From Hoylesella loescheii (lineage in GTDB: Bacteria; Bacteroidota; Bacteroidia; Bacteroidales; Bacteroidaceae): a DNA stretch of 64,000 nucleotides. Within the stretch, counting starts at the first letter, position 1; each line of letters starts with the position of its first letter. The DNA is taken from NCBI GenBank assembly GCA_021531755.1, contig JADYUK010000013.1, forward strand, positions 1-64,000. Direction: 5' to 3'. Made by a program: the position numbers and the translations under genes. Shown in pieces: positions 43,857 through 54,338 of this stretch. The notes beneath the pieces are model-generated. The model saw nothing but the letters and a program-made list of their open reading frames with translations. It did not search any database and had not been told where the DNA came from.

Positions 43857-45548
43857 ATGGATTGGATACTAAATCTATTTACAAACACAGAATCAGTAGC
43901 GCATATTGCCTTGCTTTATGCGATAGTTATTGCTGCCGGTGTATACTTGGGCAAGATTAAGTTCGGAGGCATAGCCCTTGGCGTTACCTTCGTCCTCTTT
44001 GCAGGTATTGCTGCCGGTCATTTCAATTTTACAGCACCAACCCCAATCTTGACATTCGTACAAGATTTCGGGTTAATCCTCTTCGTATTCATGATCGGTC
44101 TTCAAGTAGGCCCTGGTTTCTTTGAGAGTTTCAGGGAAGGCGGTGTGAAGCTGAATATACTTGCATGCAGCATTATCCTATTGAATATTCTGGTTATGTT
44201 TGCTTGCTATTATATATTCTTTGACACTCAAGACCCAAAGAATCTACCGATGCTTGTCGGCACGCTATATGGTGCGGTAACAAATACCCCAGGTCTTGGT
44301 GCGGCAAACGAGGCTTTAGGAAGCGTCTTCTCTAATGATGCTCCTCCTATAGCAAACGGTTATGCCTGCGCATATCCTTTAGGTGTTGTTGGCATAATTG
44401 GAGCGACTATACTAATACGATACATATGCAAGGTAAAATTGGCCAAAGAGGAGAAGGACCTTGAAGCTCATGAGTCTTCCAATCCATCGGCAAAGCCATA
44501 CCTCATGCATCTTTCGGTAGAGAACGCATATCTTGCAGGCCACACAATACTTGAGATTCACGAGTTCATGAAACGTGACTTTGTATTCTCAAGAATCCTA
44601 CGCAATGGTGAATTGATTTTCCCACAAAGTAAGACTGTCCTGGAGCAGGGTGACAAGGTTTTCTGTGTATGCGCTGAGGCTGACGCTGAAGCCATTGTCG
44701 CTTTTGTTGGTCCAAAGATTGAAGTGCCTGAGTTCACAAAACAAGAGTCCAAAGGACAAATGGTCAGCAAGCGAATCCTTGTCACCAAGTCAGAGATAAA
44801 CGGAAAAACACTTGCAAAGATGCATTTCTCAAGTGTCTATGGAGTGAATGTGACACGAGTTACCCGCCAGGGAATGGATATCTTTGCAAGCTCAAACCTT
44901 GCGCTTCAGGTTGGCGACCGAATAATGGTGGTAGGTGATGAAGCGTCTGTCAATCGTGTGGCAAGCCTTGTTGGAAACGCCATCAAACGCCTTGACCATC
45001 CAAATATCGCGACAATCTTCATTGGAATAATGCTCGGAATATTGTTCGGCAGCATACCATTCGCAGTTCCAAACATTCCTGTCCCAATGAAATTAGGTAT
45101 AGCAGGAGGCCCTCTCATTATTGCGATACTCATTGGACGATTCGGATATCATTTCCATCTTGTCACATACACTACAACATCTGCAAACCTAATGTTAAGG
45201 GAAGTTGGCCTAGTATTATTCCTTTCAAGTGTAGGAATAAAGGCTGGTGCAAACTTTATGAACACAGTGGTAGCCGGAGACGGTATAATGTATGTTGTTT
45301 GCGGTTTCCTTATTACAGTCATACCAATATTAATTGTAGGAACAATAGCAAGACTGAAATACAAGTTTAACTATTTCACAATCATGGGTATGATAGCGGG
45401 CTCGTATACTGATCCCCCCGCATTAGCATATGCGAATTCTGTTTGCAGTAAAGAAGCACCTGCAGTAGGATACTCAACAGTATACCCTCTCACTATGTTC
45501 CTTAGAATTTTCACAGCTCAGATGATAATAATATTCTTCTGTGGGTGA
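43857..45548 (+). CDS. AspT/YidE-type transporter with two TrkA-C domains
   Basis: A 563-residue inner-membrane protein of the aspartate:alanine exchanger family. It has two halves of five to six transmembrane segments (about 1-190 and 375-563) separated by a cytoplasmic part with two TrkA-C (RCK-C) domains, around residues 215-290 and 300-370 (for example [19 protein letters not shown] and [16 protein letters not shown]). The half-repeat motifs [14 protein letters not shown] and [14 protein letters not shown] are characteristic. AspT exchanges dicarboxylic amino acids; this branch may move succinate or related acids, which would fit the neighbours, but the substrate is unknown. Confidence 0.9.
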   Translation: MDWILNLFTNTESVAHIALLYAIVIAAGVYLGKIKFGGIALGVTFVLFAGIAAGHFNFTAPTPILTFVQDFGLILFVFMIGLQVGPGFFESFREGGVKLNILACSIILLNILVMFACYYIFFDTQDPKNLPMLVGTLYGAVTNTPGLGAANEALGSVFSNDAPPIANGYACAYPLGVVGIIGATILIRYICKVKLAKEEKDLEAHESSNPSAKPYLMHLSVENAYLAGHTILEIHEFMKRDFVFSRILRNGELIFPQSKTVLEQGDKVFCVCAEADAEAIVAFVGPKIEVPEFTKQESKGQMVSKRILVTKSEINGKTLAKMHFSSVYGVNVTRVTRQGMDIFASSNLALQVGDRIMVVGDEASVNRVASLVGNAIKRLDHPNIATIFIGIMLGILFGSIPFAVPNIPVPMKLGIAGGPLIIAILIGRFGYHFHLVTYTTTSANLMLREVGLVLFLSSVGIKAGANFMNTVVAGDGIMYVVCGFLITVIPILIVGTIARLKYKFNYFTIMGMIAGSYTDPPALAYANSVCSKEAPAVGYSTVYPLTMFLRIFTAQMIIIFFCG

Positions 45549-45575
45549 CATAGACTCATGAGGAAGCAATGAAAA

Positions 45576-45618
45576 AGGAGACATGGGCGAGAGTGGGCAA
45601 TTCCTCGCCGTTTCTCCT
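45576..45618 (+). terminator. Nested hairpin after the AspT-type gene
   Basis: AGGAGA (45576-45581) with TCTCCT (45613-45618) encloses GGCGAG (45586-45591) with CTCGCC (45604-45609). It begins 28 bases after the stop codon. A clear T run is missing. Confidence 0.6.
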
Positions 45619-45752
45619 CTGAATTCAAGACAGTTAATACAGATTTGAGAGCGAAAGAATAACTAATAATAGAAACCAGACGTGGTGTGGTAAAGCCTCC
45701 ATATGTTCTGGTAACCTGACAATCAAATATACAACATCTATATTCAAAAGAA

Positions 45753-46700
45753 ATGAAAAAAACCGTATTAATGCTTGCAATACTTGCCAGCACCTCTATC
45801 AATGCTCTTGCCCAAGGAGCAAAGAACATAAAGATCAATGAGGTGATGACATGGAACACAGCAAGTTTACAAGACGAGTTCGGGCAATGTGAGCCATGGG
45901 TTGAGCTATGCAACACCTCGTTCACTACCTACAACGTACGTGGCATGTACATTACGACTAACAAAGCCGTTCTCGACAAGAACCTAAGTGCTCCAGATCG
46001 TCAAAAACTCATGTCGCTCATTCCGAACAACGAGCCTCGCACCCAGCTGGCCGCACGCCAGCATCTCCTCATGTTCTTCAACAGCAATCCAAGCAAGGGA
46101 TCAATGCATCTCACAGCCAAAGTCAAGGAAGGAGAGAAAGTATGGGTTGCGCTCTATGATGGTAATGCGATTGACCTTATCGACTCAATTAGTGTGCCCG
46201 TTCTCTCCAGCAACACATCATACGCTCGAGATAAAGACGGTTCCAACACATGGGTTGTATGTGACTCATCAAAAGTCACTCCAAATATTGCAAACACTCC
46301 GGTAATCAACAATAAAATATCAAGAACCAAACAGGAAGACCCACGCGGATTCGCTATTACGATTCTTGCCATGGGTACTGTTTTCTCATGTCTGGCACTG
46401 TTATACATTTTCTTCCGACTGTTAGGTATACTGATGGATCATCTTAACACGGCAAAGAAAATTGCAAACAAGCAACCTTTCAAACCAGTAACAAAAACTG
46501 TGAAAGCGGTTGACGAGGTAATCGATACATCTACCACTATATTAAAAGATGGCCTGAAGACAAAGGGCATTGACAAGAAAGTCTATATTTCTGTCATAGC
46601 AATGGCCCTGAAACAGTATGAGGATGATGTTCATGATGTAGAATCTGGAATTATCACCATCAAGCCTCGCAACACTAACTGGAATAACCTTATCAAATAA
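45753..46700 (+). CDS. Lamin-tail domain plus OadG-type membrane protein (decarboxylase gamma subunit)
   Basis: A 315-residue exported membrane protein. After a signal peptide (to about residue 21) residues 24-190 resemble a lamin-tail domain (KINEVMTWNTASLQDEFG, then EPWVELCNTSFTTYNVRGMY). A transmembrane helix (about 201-226, ITILAMGTVFSCLALLYIFF) follows, with a cytoplasmic tail ending in the ALKQYEDDVHDVESGIITI segment typical of Bacteroidetes OadG proteins. OadG anchors and assembles the sodium-pumping decarboxylase. It is followed by the biotin carrier and OadB genes. The lamin-tail part would face the periplasm, where its role is unknown. Confidence 0.8.
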   Translation: MKKTVLMLAILASTSINALAQGAKNIKINEVMTWNTASLQDEFGQCEPWVELCNTSFTTYNVRGMYITTNKAVLDKNLSAPDRQKLMSLIPNNEPRTQLAARQHLLMFFNSNPSKGSMHLTAKVKEGEKVWVALYDGNAIDLIDSISVPVLSSNTSYARDKDGSNTWVVCDSSKVTPNIANTPVINNKISRTKQEDPRGFAITILAMGTVFSCLALLYIFFRLLGILMDHLNTAKKIANKQPFKPVTKTVKAVDEVIDTSTTILKDGLKTKGIDKKVYISVIAMALKQYEDDVHDVESGIITIKPRNTNWNNLIK

Positions 46701-46853
46701 TAATTTGTCGAAGACTGAACAGACCATGTGGAGTTGGATAACCTCATAGAACATTTGGGGAATATCCAAATCAGCAAAAATAATCATGCCAACAGTCCAC
46801 TGATACCATAAAAAAACCTACCAATAATCATAATAAATAAAAGAAATACAACA

Positions 46854-47303
46854 ATGGCAAAATATCAATATACAGTGCAGGGTGCAGACTACGAAGTAGA
46901 GATTGTAGAAATAGCTGACAACATAGCTAATGTAACAGTCAACGGTGTACCTTTTGAGGTTGAGCTTAAGAAAGCTCTGAAACCAACAACTCGTCCGATA
47001 CAGCAGGTTACAGCACCAGTCCAAAAGCCTGTAGCGGCTCCAGCGGCAGCAGCACCAGCGGCAACAGCACCAGCGGCAGCACCTGGAACAGGAACAAAGA
47101 TTGAGGCGCCTCTGCCAGGTACAATCACCGAGGTTAAGGTGAACGTAGGAGACAAGGTGAAGAAAGGTGATACGATAGTAGTCCTTGAGGCTATGAAGAT
47201 GCAGAATAACATAGAGGCGGAGAATGACGGAGAGATAACGTCAGTACTCGTAAAGCAGGGCGACTCTGTTATGGAGGGTACCGTTCTCGCTACAATCGCA
47301 TAG
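46854..47303 (+). CDS. Biotin carboxyl carrier subunit of a decarboxylase
   Basis: A 149-residue protein with an N-terminal domain (1-45), an Ala/Pro-rich hinge (about 50-80, AAPAAAAPAATAPAAAPG) and a biotinyl domain with the biotin site K115 in EAMKMQNN. It shuttles CO2 between a carboxyltransferase and the membrane subunit OadB. It lies between the OadG-like and OadB genes. The carboxyltransferase (alpha) subunit is not in this cluster. Confidence 0.93.
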   Translation: MAKYQYTVQGADYEVEIVEIADNIANVTVNGVPFEVELKKALKPTTRPIQQVTAPVQKPVAAPAAAAPAATAPAAAPGTGTKIEAPLPGTITEVKVNVGDKVKKGDTIVVLEAMKMQNNIEAENDGEITSVLVKQGDSVMEGTVLATIA

Positions 47304-47414
47304 AATCATTCATAATCTTTATCGCAGCATCAGAGTTTCCAATAATTCAGTTCTACGTTATTTCTGTTGCCTCCCGATAATCACCACGAATTAAAACATC
47401 ATACGATAAACATC

Positions 47415-48575
47415 ATGGAAACATTCCTCAATTTCCTAAAAGATAACTTTTTTGATTTTCTTACTTATACAGGATTCGCGAATGCTGAAGTAGGAAATAT
47501 CATAATGATAGCAGTCGGAGCCTTCTTTGTATGGTTAGCGATAAAGAAAGACTTCGAGCCTCTGCTTCTTGTTCCAATTGGTCTTGGCATTATTCTTGGA
47601 AACATCCCCTTCAAAGGAGATGCAGGCCTTGAGATAGGTCTGTATGAAGACAATTCTGTATTGAACATCTTTTATCAGGGAGTAAAACAAGGCTGGTATC
47701 CGCCTCTTGTATTCCTTGGCATAGGTGCTATGACAGACTTTACAGCTCTTATAGCAAACCCCAAGCTTGTTCTTATAGGTGCAGCCGCACAGTTTGGTAT
47801 ATTTGGGGCTTACATGACAGCCCTTGCATTAGGTTTCGAGCCTAATCAGGCAGCAGGTATAGCCATAATCGGTGGTGCTGATGGCCCTACAGCCATATTC
47901 CTTAGCTCAAAGCTATGTCCTAACCTTATGGGAGCCATAGCTGTCTGCGCATATTCATACATGGCACTTGTACCTGTTATCCAGCCACCTCTCATGCGTC
48001 TTCTTACGACAAAGAAGGAGCGCCTTATCCATATGAAGCCTTCACGCGAGGTATCCCAGACAGAGAGGATTCTCTTCCCTATCATAGGCCTTCTTATCAC
48101 TACATTCATTGTGCCATCAGGTCTTCCGCTCCTTGGAATGCTTTTCTTCGGTAATCTCCTTAAAGAATCAGGCAAGACAACACGTCTGGCAAAGACAGCA
48201 GGTTCATCACTAAATGATATCGTCGTGATGCTTCTTGGCCTTACAGTAGGCTGCTCCACACAGGCAAGCGAGTTCCTCACATTGAACACAATATTTATCT
48301 TCTTCCTTGGTGCTTGTGCATTTGTCGTTGCTACATGCTCAGGTGTGATATTCGTAAAGATTCTGAACCTTTTCCTTCCTGAATCAAAGAAGATAAACCC
48401 GCTTATTGGCAATGCTGGTGTGAGTGCTGTACCAATGTCAGCACGTATATCAAATAACATAGGACTTGAATATGACCGTAAGAACTTCCTTCTTATGCAC
48501 GCTATGGGTCCGAATGTAGCAGGTGTGATAGGTTCAGCTGTCGCAGCAGGAGCATTGCTTGGATTCCTATCATAA
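47415..48575 (+). CDS. Sodium-translocating decarboxylase beta subunit (OadB/MmdB)
   Basis: A 386-residue integral membrane protein that decarboxylates carboxybiotin and exports Na+. I start at METFLNFLKDNFFDFL, 48 bases inside the longest frame, since the earlier residues are not family-like. Conserved stretches include PLVFLGIGAMTDFTALIANPK (two pieces), GGADGPTAIFLSSKL with its sodium-binding aspartate, LLGLTVGCSTQA and GNAGVSAVPMSARI. With the mutase genes nearby, methylmalonyl-CoA is the likely substrate; oxaloacetate and glutaconyl-CoA are alternatives. Confidence 0.94.
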   Translation: METFLNFLKDNFFDFLTYTGFANAEVGNIIMIAVGAFFVWLAIKKDFEPLLLVPIGLGIILGNIPFKGDAGLEIGLYEDNSVLNIFYQGVKQGWYPPLVFLGIGAMTDFTALIANPKLVLIGAAAQFGIFGAYMTALALGFEPNQAAGIAIIGGADGPTAIFLSSKLCPNLMGAIAVCAYSYMALVPVIQPPLMRLLTTKKERLIHMKPSREVSQTERILFPIIGLLITTFIVPSGLPLLGMLFFGNLLKESGKTTRLAKTAGSSLNDIVVMLLGLTVGCSTQASEFLTLNTIFIFFLGACAFVVATCSGVIFVKILNLFLPESKKINPLIGNAGVSAVPMSARISNNIGLEYDRKNFLLMHAMGPNVAGVIGSAVAAGALLGFLS

Positions 48576-48646
48576 GAATCTCCCTCCCCGAAATGCGAGT
48601 GTACGCATAGAGATATGCGTACACTACACAAATACAACACAACAAT

Positions 48647-49534
48647 ATGAAGCATAATATATTCCGTGGTTTGGGCATAGCCTTGATTACGCCATTCACA
48701 GAAAACGGTGCTGTGGACTATGATGCCATGAAGCGCATTGTAGAATATCAGCTTTCAAACGGAGCTGATTTCCTCTGCATCCTTGCGACAACAGGCGAGA
48801 CACCTTGTCTGACGAAGCAAGAGAAAGAAGACATAAAGAAGTATATCATTGACCTTGTAGCCGGTAGGATACCTATTCTTATGGGGTGCGGTGGCAATAA
48901 CACGTCTGCCGTGGTTGATGAGCTTCAGAACGGCGATTTCAAGGGTATAGATGGTATTCTCAGTGTATGTCCTTATTACAACAAGCCGTCGCAAGAGGGT
49001 CTATATCAGCATTTCAAGGCTATTTCATCGGCGACATCACTCCCTATCGTGCTGTACAATGTGCCTGGCCGTACAGGAATAAACCTTAAAGCTGAGACGA
49101 CAGTCCGTCTGGCGCGTGAGTGCGAGAATATTGTTGCGATAAAAGAAGCGAGCGGCAGTCTTGAGCAGGTTGACGAGATACTTAAGAACAAACCCGAAGG
49201 ATTTGCCGTCCTGTCGGGTGATGACTCTCTCACCTACCCTATGATTGCATGTGGCGCTGACGGTGTAATATCTGTCATTGGGAACGCTCTCCCAAAGGAA
49301 TTCTCAAGGATGATACGCTTGGAGAAGAATGGAGAGTTTGAAGCTGCAGTCAAGATTCATCACAAATTCACAGACCTCTATAGCCTGCTTTTTGTTGATG
49401 GCAATCCTGCAGGTGTGAAAGCCCTGCTTCACGAGATGGGTTATATAAAGAATGTGCTTCGCCTTCCTCTTGTGCCGACAAGAGTCGCTACAGTACAGAA
49501 GATGTCGCAGATTCTTAAAGATCTCAAGCTATAA
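48647..49534 (+). CDS. dapA: 4-Hydroxy-tetrahydrodipicolinate synthase
   Basis: DapA condenses pyruvate and aspartate semialdehyde in lysine and diaminopimelate synthesis. The 295-residue TIM-barrel protein has the N-terminal FRGLGIALITPFTENGAVD, TTGETPCLT loop, YNVPGRTGINL and the Schiff-base lysine K166 in IVAIKEASGS. It follows OadB by 71 bases with no clear terminator. No other lysine genes are adjacent. Confidence 0.97.
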   Translation: MKHNIFRGLGIALITPFTENGAVDYDAMKRIVEYQLSNGADFLCILATTGETPCLTKQEKEDIKKYIIDLVAGRIPILMGCGGNNTSAVVDELQNGDFKGIDGILSVCPYYNKPSQEGLYQHFKAISSATSLPIVLYNVPGRTGINLKAETTVRLARECENIVAIKEASGSLEQVDEILKNKPEGFAVLSGDDSLTYPMIACGADGVISVIGNALPKEFSRMIRLEKNGEFEAAVKIHHKFTDLYSLLFVDGNPAGVKALLHEMGYIKNVLRLPLVPTRVATVQKMSQILKDLKL

Positions 49535-49556
49535 CAAGAAGACACAGGAGATTCTC

Positions 49557-49680
49557 ACAGTGGCAAGTGTTAGATTTGTCATGGATAGGTTTATAAGTCT
49601 TATCATCGCACAATGAAAAAGTGAGCGATACTTTTCGCCCCCTTCATCGCGCTTAGTGACGACAGAGTGCTTGCCACTGT
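49557..49680 (+). other. Structured element closed by an 11-bp stem, between dapA and hisB
   Basis: ACAGTGGCAAG (49557-49567) is perfectly complementary to CTTGCCACTGT (49670-49680). Inside are further pairs, such as AAAAGT/ACTTTT around a short loop near 49617-49635 and GCGAT/ATCGC. It starts 23 bases after the dapA stop and ends about 87 bases before hisB. It could be a small RNA, a leader or part of a terminator; I cannot tell which. Confidence 0.5.
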
Positions 49681-49766
49681 AACATTCTCCATTTCATTTC
49701 AATAACTCCCTACATCTGGTTGCTTCTTTTAACTTGAGCAGGCAGTGGAGGGATTTTTTTATCCTC

Positions 49767-50843
49767 ATGAAAAGAATATTATTTATCGACCGCGATGGCA
49801 CACTGATTTATGAGCCAGAGGATGAGCAGATAGACTCGTTTGAGAAACTGCGTTTTGTGAAAGGTGTATTCCGCAATCTTGGCTTCATCAGTAAGAATCT
49901 TGACTTTGAGCTTGTGATGGTAAGCAATCAAGATGGTCTTGGCACGCAGTCCTTCCCAGAAGAGACATTCTGGCCAGTACATAACTTTATCCTCAACACC
50001 CTGGAAAGTGAGGGAATAAAGTTCTCAAAGATACATATCGACAGACATTTCCCCGAGGATAACCATCCATGCCGCAAGCCTGGCATAGGAATGCTGACAG
50101 AATATCTCGACAGTACCGAGTACGACATAAAGAACAGCTATGTCATAGGTGACAGGGAAACAGACCGCCAGCTGGCAGAGAATCTTGGCTGCAAAGCACT
50201 CATTGTTGGTGATGGAGATGGGAAGATGACATGGGATGAGATATCCGAGCATCTTTTTGCTGGCGAGAGAATCGCAGAAACCAGACGAGAGACAAAGGAG
50301 ACAGAGATATATGTCAGGATGAACCTTGACGGCCATGGTCATTGTGACATATCTACAGGCTTAGGATTCTTCGACCATATGCTTGAGCAGATAGGGCGTC
50401 ATGGGATGATTGACCTTACTGTGAAGACAAAGGGCGACCTTTATGTCGACGAGCATCACACTATTGAGGATACAGGGCTTGCCATAGGCGCATGTATCCG
50501 TGAGGCTCTTGGCAACAAGCGTGGCATAGAGCGTTATGGATACTCTCTCCCGATGGATGACTGTCTGTGCTCCGTAGCCTTAGACTTTGGTGGCAGGCCA
50601 TGGCTTGTCTGGGATGCTGAGTTTAAGAGAGAGAAGATAGGTGACATGCCTACAGAGATGTTCTACCATTTCTTCAAGTCGCTATCAGACACAGCTTTAA
50701 TGAATCTTAACATCAAGGCTGAAGGTGATAACGAGCATCACAAGATAGAAGGCATATTCAAAGCGTTAGCGCGTGCTATCAGAATGGCCGTCAAGCGTGA
50801 CATCTACAAGTATGAGCTGCCCTCTACAAAGGGAACGCTCTAA
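49767..50843 (+). CDS. hisB: Bifunctional histidinol-phosphatase / imidazoleglycerol-phosphate dehydratase
   Basis: HisB carries out two steps of histidine synthesis. I begin at [19 protein letters not shown] (358 residues), 33 bases inside the longest frame. The N-terminal HAD phosphatase (1-160) has D8/D10 in FIDRDGTL and a CRKPG zinc-loop segment; the C-terminal dehydratase has [14 protein letters not shown] and [12 protein letters not shown] with the metal histidines. The fused form is usual in Bacteroidetes. No other his genes lie next to it, so the gene is detached from a his operon. Confidence 0.96.
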   Translation: MKRILFIDRDGTLIYEPEDEQIDSFEKLRFVKGVFRNLGFISKNLDFELVMVSNQDGLGTQSFPEETFWPVHNFILNTLESEGIKFSKIHIDRHFPEDNHPCRKPGIGMLTEYLDSTEYDIKNSYVIGDRETDRQLAENLGCKALIVGDGDGKMTWDEISEHLFAGERIAETRRETKETEIYVRMNLDGHGHCDISTGLGFFDHMLEQIGRHGMIDLTVKTKGDLYVDEHHTIEDTGLAIGACIREALGNKRGIERYGYSLPMDDCLCSVALDFGGRPWLVWDAEFKREKIGDMPTEMFYHFFKSLSDTALMNLNIKAEGDNEHHKIEGIFKALARAIRMAVKRDIYKYELPSTKGTL

Positions 50844-50888
50844 CGTCTGCACCACATAAAGAAAATCCCCATAATCTACCACTACCAT

Positions 50889-53738
50889 ATGATAGAGATC
50901 AGCCATGCAAGGGCAAATAACCTTAAGAATATATCGCTGAAGATACCGCGTGACAAGCTAATCGTCATCGCTGGTGTATCAGGTTCAGGTAAGTCATCAT
51001 TAGCTTTCGACACATTATACGCTGAGGGCCAGCGTCGCTATGTAGAGTCTCTGTCGAGTTATGCCCGTCAGTTTCTCGGACGCATGTCGAAGCCAGAGTG
51101 TGATTATATTAAGGGATTGCCACCTGCCATAGCTATAGAGCAGAAGGTCATCTCACGTAATCCACGCTCGACAGTGGGCACGACGACCGAGATATACGAG
51201 TATCTGCGAATGCTTTATGCCCGCATAGGGCGTACATTCTCTCCTATCAGTGGCCAAGAAGTCAAGAAGCACTCTGTTGAGGATGTCATCGCATGCACGT
51301 CCGCCTATCCGAAGGGTACAAAGTTTATCATCACAGCTCCTATCCATGTTGCCACAGGGAGAACATTAGGCCGTCAGCTGAAGATGGCCGTGCTCGCAGG
51401 CTATTCACGCATATATTATAAAGGAGAGATTATCCGTATTGAGGACAGCGGCTTCACAGAGAGTGAGGAAAGCGCAGCTGACTCTTCCCTGTCGCTTCTT
51501 ATTGACCGTATGAGTGTCGATGACAGCAAGGATGCCATCTCCCGTCTGACAGACTCACTTGAGACTGCTTTCTATGAAGGACATGGCTCTTGCAGCGTCA
51601 TCTTCATGCCAGCCATGATAGAGCATCAGTTCTCGGATCGTTTTGAGGCTGACGGCATGGTATTCGAGGAGCCTTCAGACAATATGTTCTCTTTCAACTC
51701 CCCGGCAGGTGCATGCCCTAAATGCGAGGGGTATGGCAAGGTCATAGGCATAGACGAGTCGCTTGTCATCACAAATCCCTCCCTCTCAGTCTACGAGGGG
51801 TGTGTCCAATGCTGGCACGGAGAGAAGATGAAGGTATGGAAGGATGAATTCTGCCGCAGGGCTGTAACTGATGGCTTCCCCATCTTTGAGCCTTATTATA
51901 GTCTCTCGGAGGAACACAAGGGATGGTTGTGGCATGGGCTTCCATCTGAGCGTGACGTCTCTCCCCATGAGCGGGTCTCCATAGATGAGTTCTTCCGCAT
52001 GCTGACAGAGAACCAGTATAAGATTCAATACCGTGTCATGCTGTCACGCTACCGTGGCAAGACAAACTGTCCCGAATGCCATGGCACACGCCTGAAGAAG
52101 GAAGCGGGATATGTACGTATTGGTGCAGACGAGAGTGGACATGGCGGAAAGACCATAACCCAGCTTGTCAACATGTCCATAGAAGAGCTTCACGAATGGT
52201 TCTGCCATCTCCGCCTTACCCCCCATGAGCAGAAGGTAGCCCGCAGGCTGCTGACAGAGATAACGTCGAGAATAGAGTTCCTCCTGGATATCGGATTAGG
52301 ATATCTCACGCTTAACCGTCCTTCAAATACCCTCTCAGGAGGTGAGAGCCAGCGCATCAATCTATGCACAAGCCTTGGATCATCGCTGATAGGCTCGCTC
52401 TACATTCTTGACGAGCCCTCTATAGGTCTGCATCCGCGTGACACATCAAAACTCATCTCCGTTGTGCGCAAGCTGCAAGAGATTGGCAACACTGTCATCA
52501 TCGTCGAGCATGATGAGGAGATTATGCGCTCGGCTGACTACCTTATCGACATCGGTCCTGACGCCGGACGTCATGGTGGTGAGGTTGTCTATGAGGGGCC
52601 GGTATCTGACATTACGGCAGACACTCTTCAGCAATACCCTTCGAGCCACACAATTGCCTACCTCTCACACGCTGAAGTGATAGAGTTGCCGTCATCCCGT
52701 CGACCTTGGAACCACAAGATAACAATCAAGAACCCACGCCTTAACAACCTTAAGGGTACAAGTGTCAACATTCCGCTCAATGTCATGACTGTTGTGACCG
52801 GAGTCTCCGGCTCAGGCAAGTCGTCGCTTATCAAGGGCATCCTCTATCCTGCCTTACGGCGTGCCCTTGGCGATGTATGTGACGCCCCGGGTCTATATGG
52901 TGGACTTGAGGGTGATGTGTCGTCGGTCAAGCATGTTGAGTTTGTCGACCAGAACCCTATAGGGAAGTCTGCGCGCTCCAATCCCGCTACCTACGTTAAA
53001 GCTTTCGATGCTATAAGACAGCTCATAGCTGAGCAGCCACTTGCCCGGCAGATGGGTTATACCCCACAGTATTTCTCGTTCAATGCCACAGGCGGACGCT
53101 GTGAGGAATGCAAGGGTGCTGGCCGTATCACAGTAGAGATGCAGTTCATGGCCGACCTTGAGCTTGTCTGTGAGGCATGCCATGGCAAACGGTTCAAGCG
53201 CGAGGTCCTTGACGTCAGGTATAACGGCAAGAACATATACGATATCCTCGAGATGACAATCAATCAAGCCATAGAGTTCTTCTCAGAAGATGTCCCGTCT
53301 GGCTCACGCCGCATCATAGACACTATCATAAGCAGGCTGAAACCATTACAGGATGTCGGACTCGGATACATAAAGCTCGGCCAGAGCTCTTCAACTCTCT
53401 CTGGCGGAGAAAACCAGCGTGTCAAGCTTGGCTACTATATCGGACAGGAGAAGCAGGAGGCCACCCTCTTCATTTTCGACGAGCCGACAACAGGACTTCA
53501 CTTCCACGACATCAAGCGTCTTCTCTCAGCTTTTGACGCACTAATCAGAAGAGGCCATTCTGTCCTGGTCATAGAGCATAACCTTGATGTCATCAAGTGT
53601 GCGGACCATGTCATTGACCTGGGTCCAGAGGGAGGGCACAAAGGAGGAGACATCGTCGCTGCTGGCACACCAGAGGATATAGCACGTTGCGAGAGGAGCC
53701 TGACCGGCCGATATCTGAAACCGATTCTCGGCATATGA
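50889..53738 (+). CDS. uvrA: Excinuclease ABC subunit A
   Basis: UvrA recognises bulky DNA lesions and loads UvrB in nucleotide excision repair. The 949-residue protein has two ABC ATPase halves, each with a Walker A (GVSGSGKSS at 29-37 and again near 638), LSGGESQR- and LSGGENQR-type signatures, and a clear second zinc finger (CEECKGAG at about 738 and CEACHGKR). A first zinc module lies at about 275 and 396 (CPKCEGYG and CPECHGTR). Bacteroidales usually encode two UvrA proteins; whether this is the only one cannot be seen here. It starts 45 bases after hisB. Confidence 0.97.
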   Translation: MIEISHARANNLKNISLKIPRDKLIVIAGVSGSGKSSLAFDTLYAEGQRRYVESLSSYARQFLGRMSKPECDYIKGLPPAIAIEQKVISRNPRSTVGTTTEIYEYLRMLYARIGRTFSPISGQEVKKHSVEDVIACTSAYPKGTKFIITAPIHVATGRTLGRQLKMAVLAGYSRIYYKGEIIRIEDSGFTESEESAADSSLSLLIDRMSVDDSKDAISRLTDSLETAFYEGHGSCSVIFMPAMIEHQFSDRFEADGMVFEEPSDNMFSFNSPAGACPKCEGYGKVIGIDESLVITNPSLSVYEGCVQCWHGEKMKVWKDEFCRRAVTDGFPIFEPYYSLSEEHKGWLWHGLPSERDVSPHERVSIDEFFRMLTENQYKIQYRVMLSRYRGKTNCPECHGTRLKKEAGYVRIGADESGHGGKTITQLVNMSIEELHEWFCHLRLTPHEQKVARRLLTEITSRIEFLLDIGLGYLTLNRPSNTLSGGESQRINLCTSLGSSLIGSLYILDEPSIGLHPRDTSKLISVVRKLQEIGNTVIIVEHDEEIMRSADYLIDIGPDAGRHGGEVVYEGPVSDITADTLQQYPSSHTIAYLSHAEVIELPSSRRPWNHKITIKNPRLNNLKGTSVNIPLNVMTVVTGVSGSGKSSLIKGILYPALRRALGDVCDAPGLYGGLEGDVSSVKHVEFVDQNPIGKSARSNPATYVKAFDAIRQLIAEQPLARQMGYTPQYFSFNATGGRCEECKGAGRITVEMQFMADLELVCEACHGKRFKREVLDVRYNGKNIYDILEMTINQAIEFFSEDVPSGSRRIIDTIISRLKPLQDVGLGYIKLGQSSSTLSGGENQRVKLGYYIGQEKQEATLFIFDEPTTGLHFHDIKRLLSAFDALIRRGHSVLVIEHNLDVIKCADHVIDLGPEGGHKGGDIVAAGTPEDIARCERSLTGRYLKPILGI

Positions 53739-53757
53739 CGTGGGCAGGAGGGACACT

Positions 53758-53803
53758 GCATATCCATACGCCATTTGAATGCATATCCATACTCCATTTG
53801 AAA
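53758..53803 (+). repeat. Two tandem 23-base repeats after uvrA
   Basis: Units GCATATCCATACGCCATTTG... (53758-53780) and GCATATCCATACTCCATTTG... (53781-53803) differ at two positions. They start about 20 bases after the uvrA stop. Confidence 0.85.
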
Positions 53804-53811
53804 AAGACAAG

Positions 53812-53840
53812 GCAGCCTGTGCATATCAGCACAAGGCTGC
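53812..53840 (+). terminator. Hairpin after uvrA
   Basis: GCAGCC+TGTGC (53812-53822) pair with GCACA+GGCTGC (53829-53840), one A bulged. A second hairpin, CCTCTC/GAGAGG, follows at 53846-53863. Together they probably end the uvrA transcript although T runs are weak. Confidence 0.65.
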
Positions 53841-53884
53841 ACCACCCTCTCCCTAAAGAGAGGACAATTTCCCTTCCCAATCTT

Positions 53885-53927
53885 CATTATTCATGCTCAT
53901 TCAGACAGCGTAATGGCATGAATAATG
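53885..53927 (+). repeat. 12-bp inverted repeat just upstream of crcB
   Basis: CATTATTCATGC (53885-53896) is perfectly complementary to GCATGAATAATG (53916-53927), around 19 bases. It ends 27 bases before the preferred crcB start and includes an alternative ATG. It could be an operator or an mRNA hairpin. It does not have the fluoride riboswitch consensus. Confidence 0.6.
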
Positions 53928-53954
53928 GAGACCATCAGATTTTTTCCCCATGAG

Positions 53955-54338
53955 ATGAAAGAATTGTTTTTTATATTCGCAGGAGGAGGCATAGGCTCTG
54001 TTATGAGGTATATGGTCTCCCTTTTATGGATGCATATGTCCTTACACCCCCGTTTCTCCCAGACCGTTTTCCCATGGCCTACACTTGTCGTGAATGTTCT
54101 TGGCTGTCTTGTCATCAGCCTGATATACCAGCATTCAGAGCGTTGGGGCCTGTCGCCAGAGACGCGCCTCCTGCTCACAACAGGTCTGTGTGGCGGTTTC
54201 ACCACGTTCTCCACATTCAGCTATGAGGCTCTCACGCTCATCCGCTCTGGCTACACATGCGCTTTTCTCGCCTATATTGCGTTGAGTGTTGTCCTTGGTC
54301 TTCTCGCCGCATCCATCCCTTTCTTTCTCAAGACTTGA
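53955..54338 (+). CDS. crcB: Fluoride exporter CrcB/Fluc
   Basis: A four-helix inner-membrane fluoride channel that works as an antiparallel dimer. Started at MKELFFIFAGGGIGSVMRY it has 127 residues, the usual size; an upstream ATG at 53925 would add ten residues without a match. The signatures GGGIGSVMRY, NVLGC and TGLCGGFTTFSTFS (with the Phe-box phenylalanines) are present. Only one copy is seen, suggesting a homodimer. No fluoride riboswitch is visible upstream. Confidence 0.94.
   Translation: MKELFFIFAGGGIGSVMRYMVSLLWMHMSLHPRFSQTVFPWPTLVVNVLGCLVISLIYQHSERWGLSPETRLLLTTGLCGGFTTFSTFSYEALTLIRSGYTCAFLAYIALSVVLGLLAASIPFFLKT

Noticed and set aside
53739-53954. Fluoride riboswitch upstream of crcB
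   Set aside because: The conserved GG-GATGG start of that class and its pseudoknot partner are not visible.
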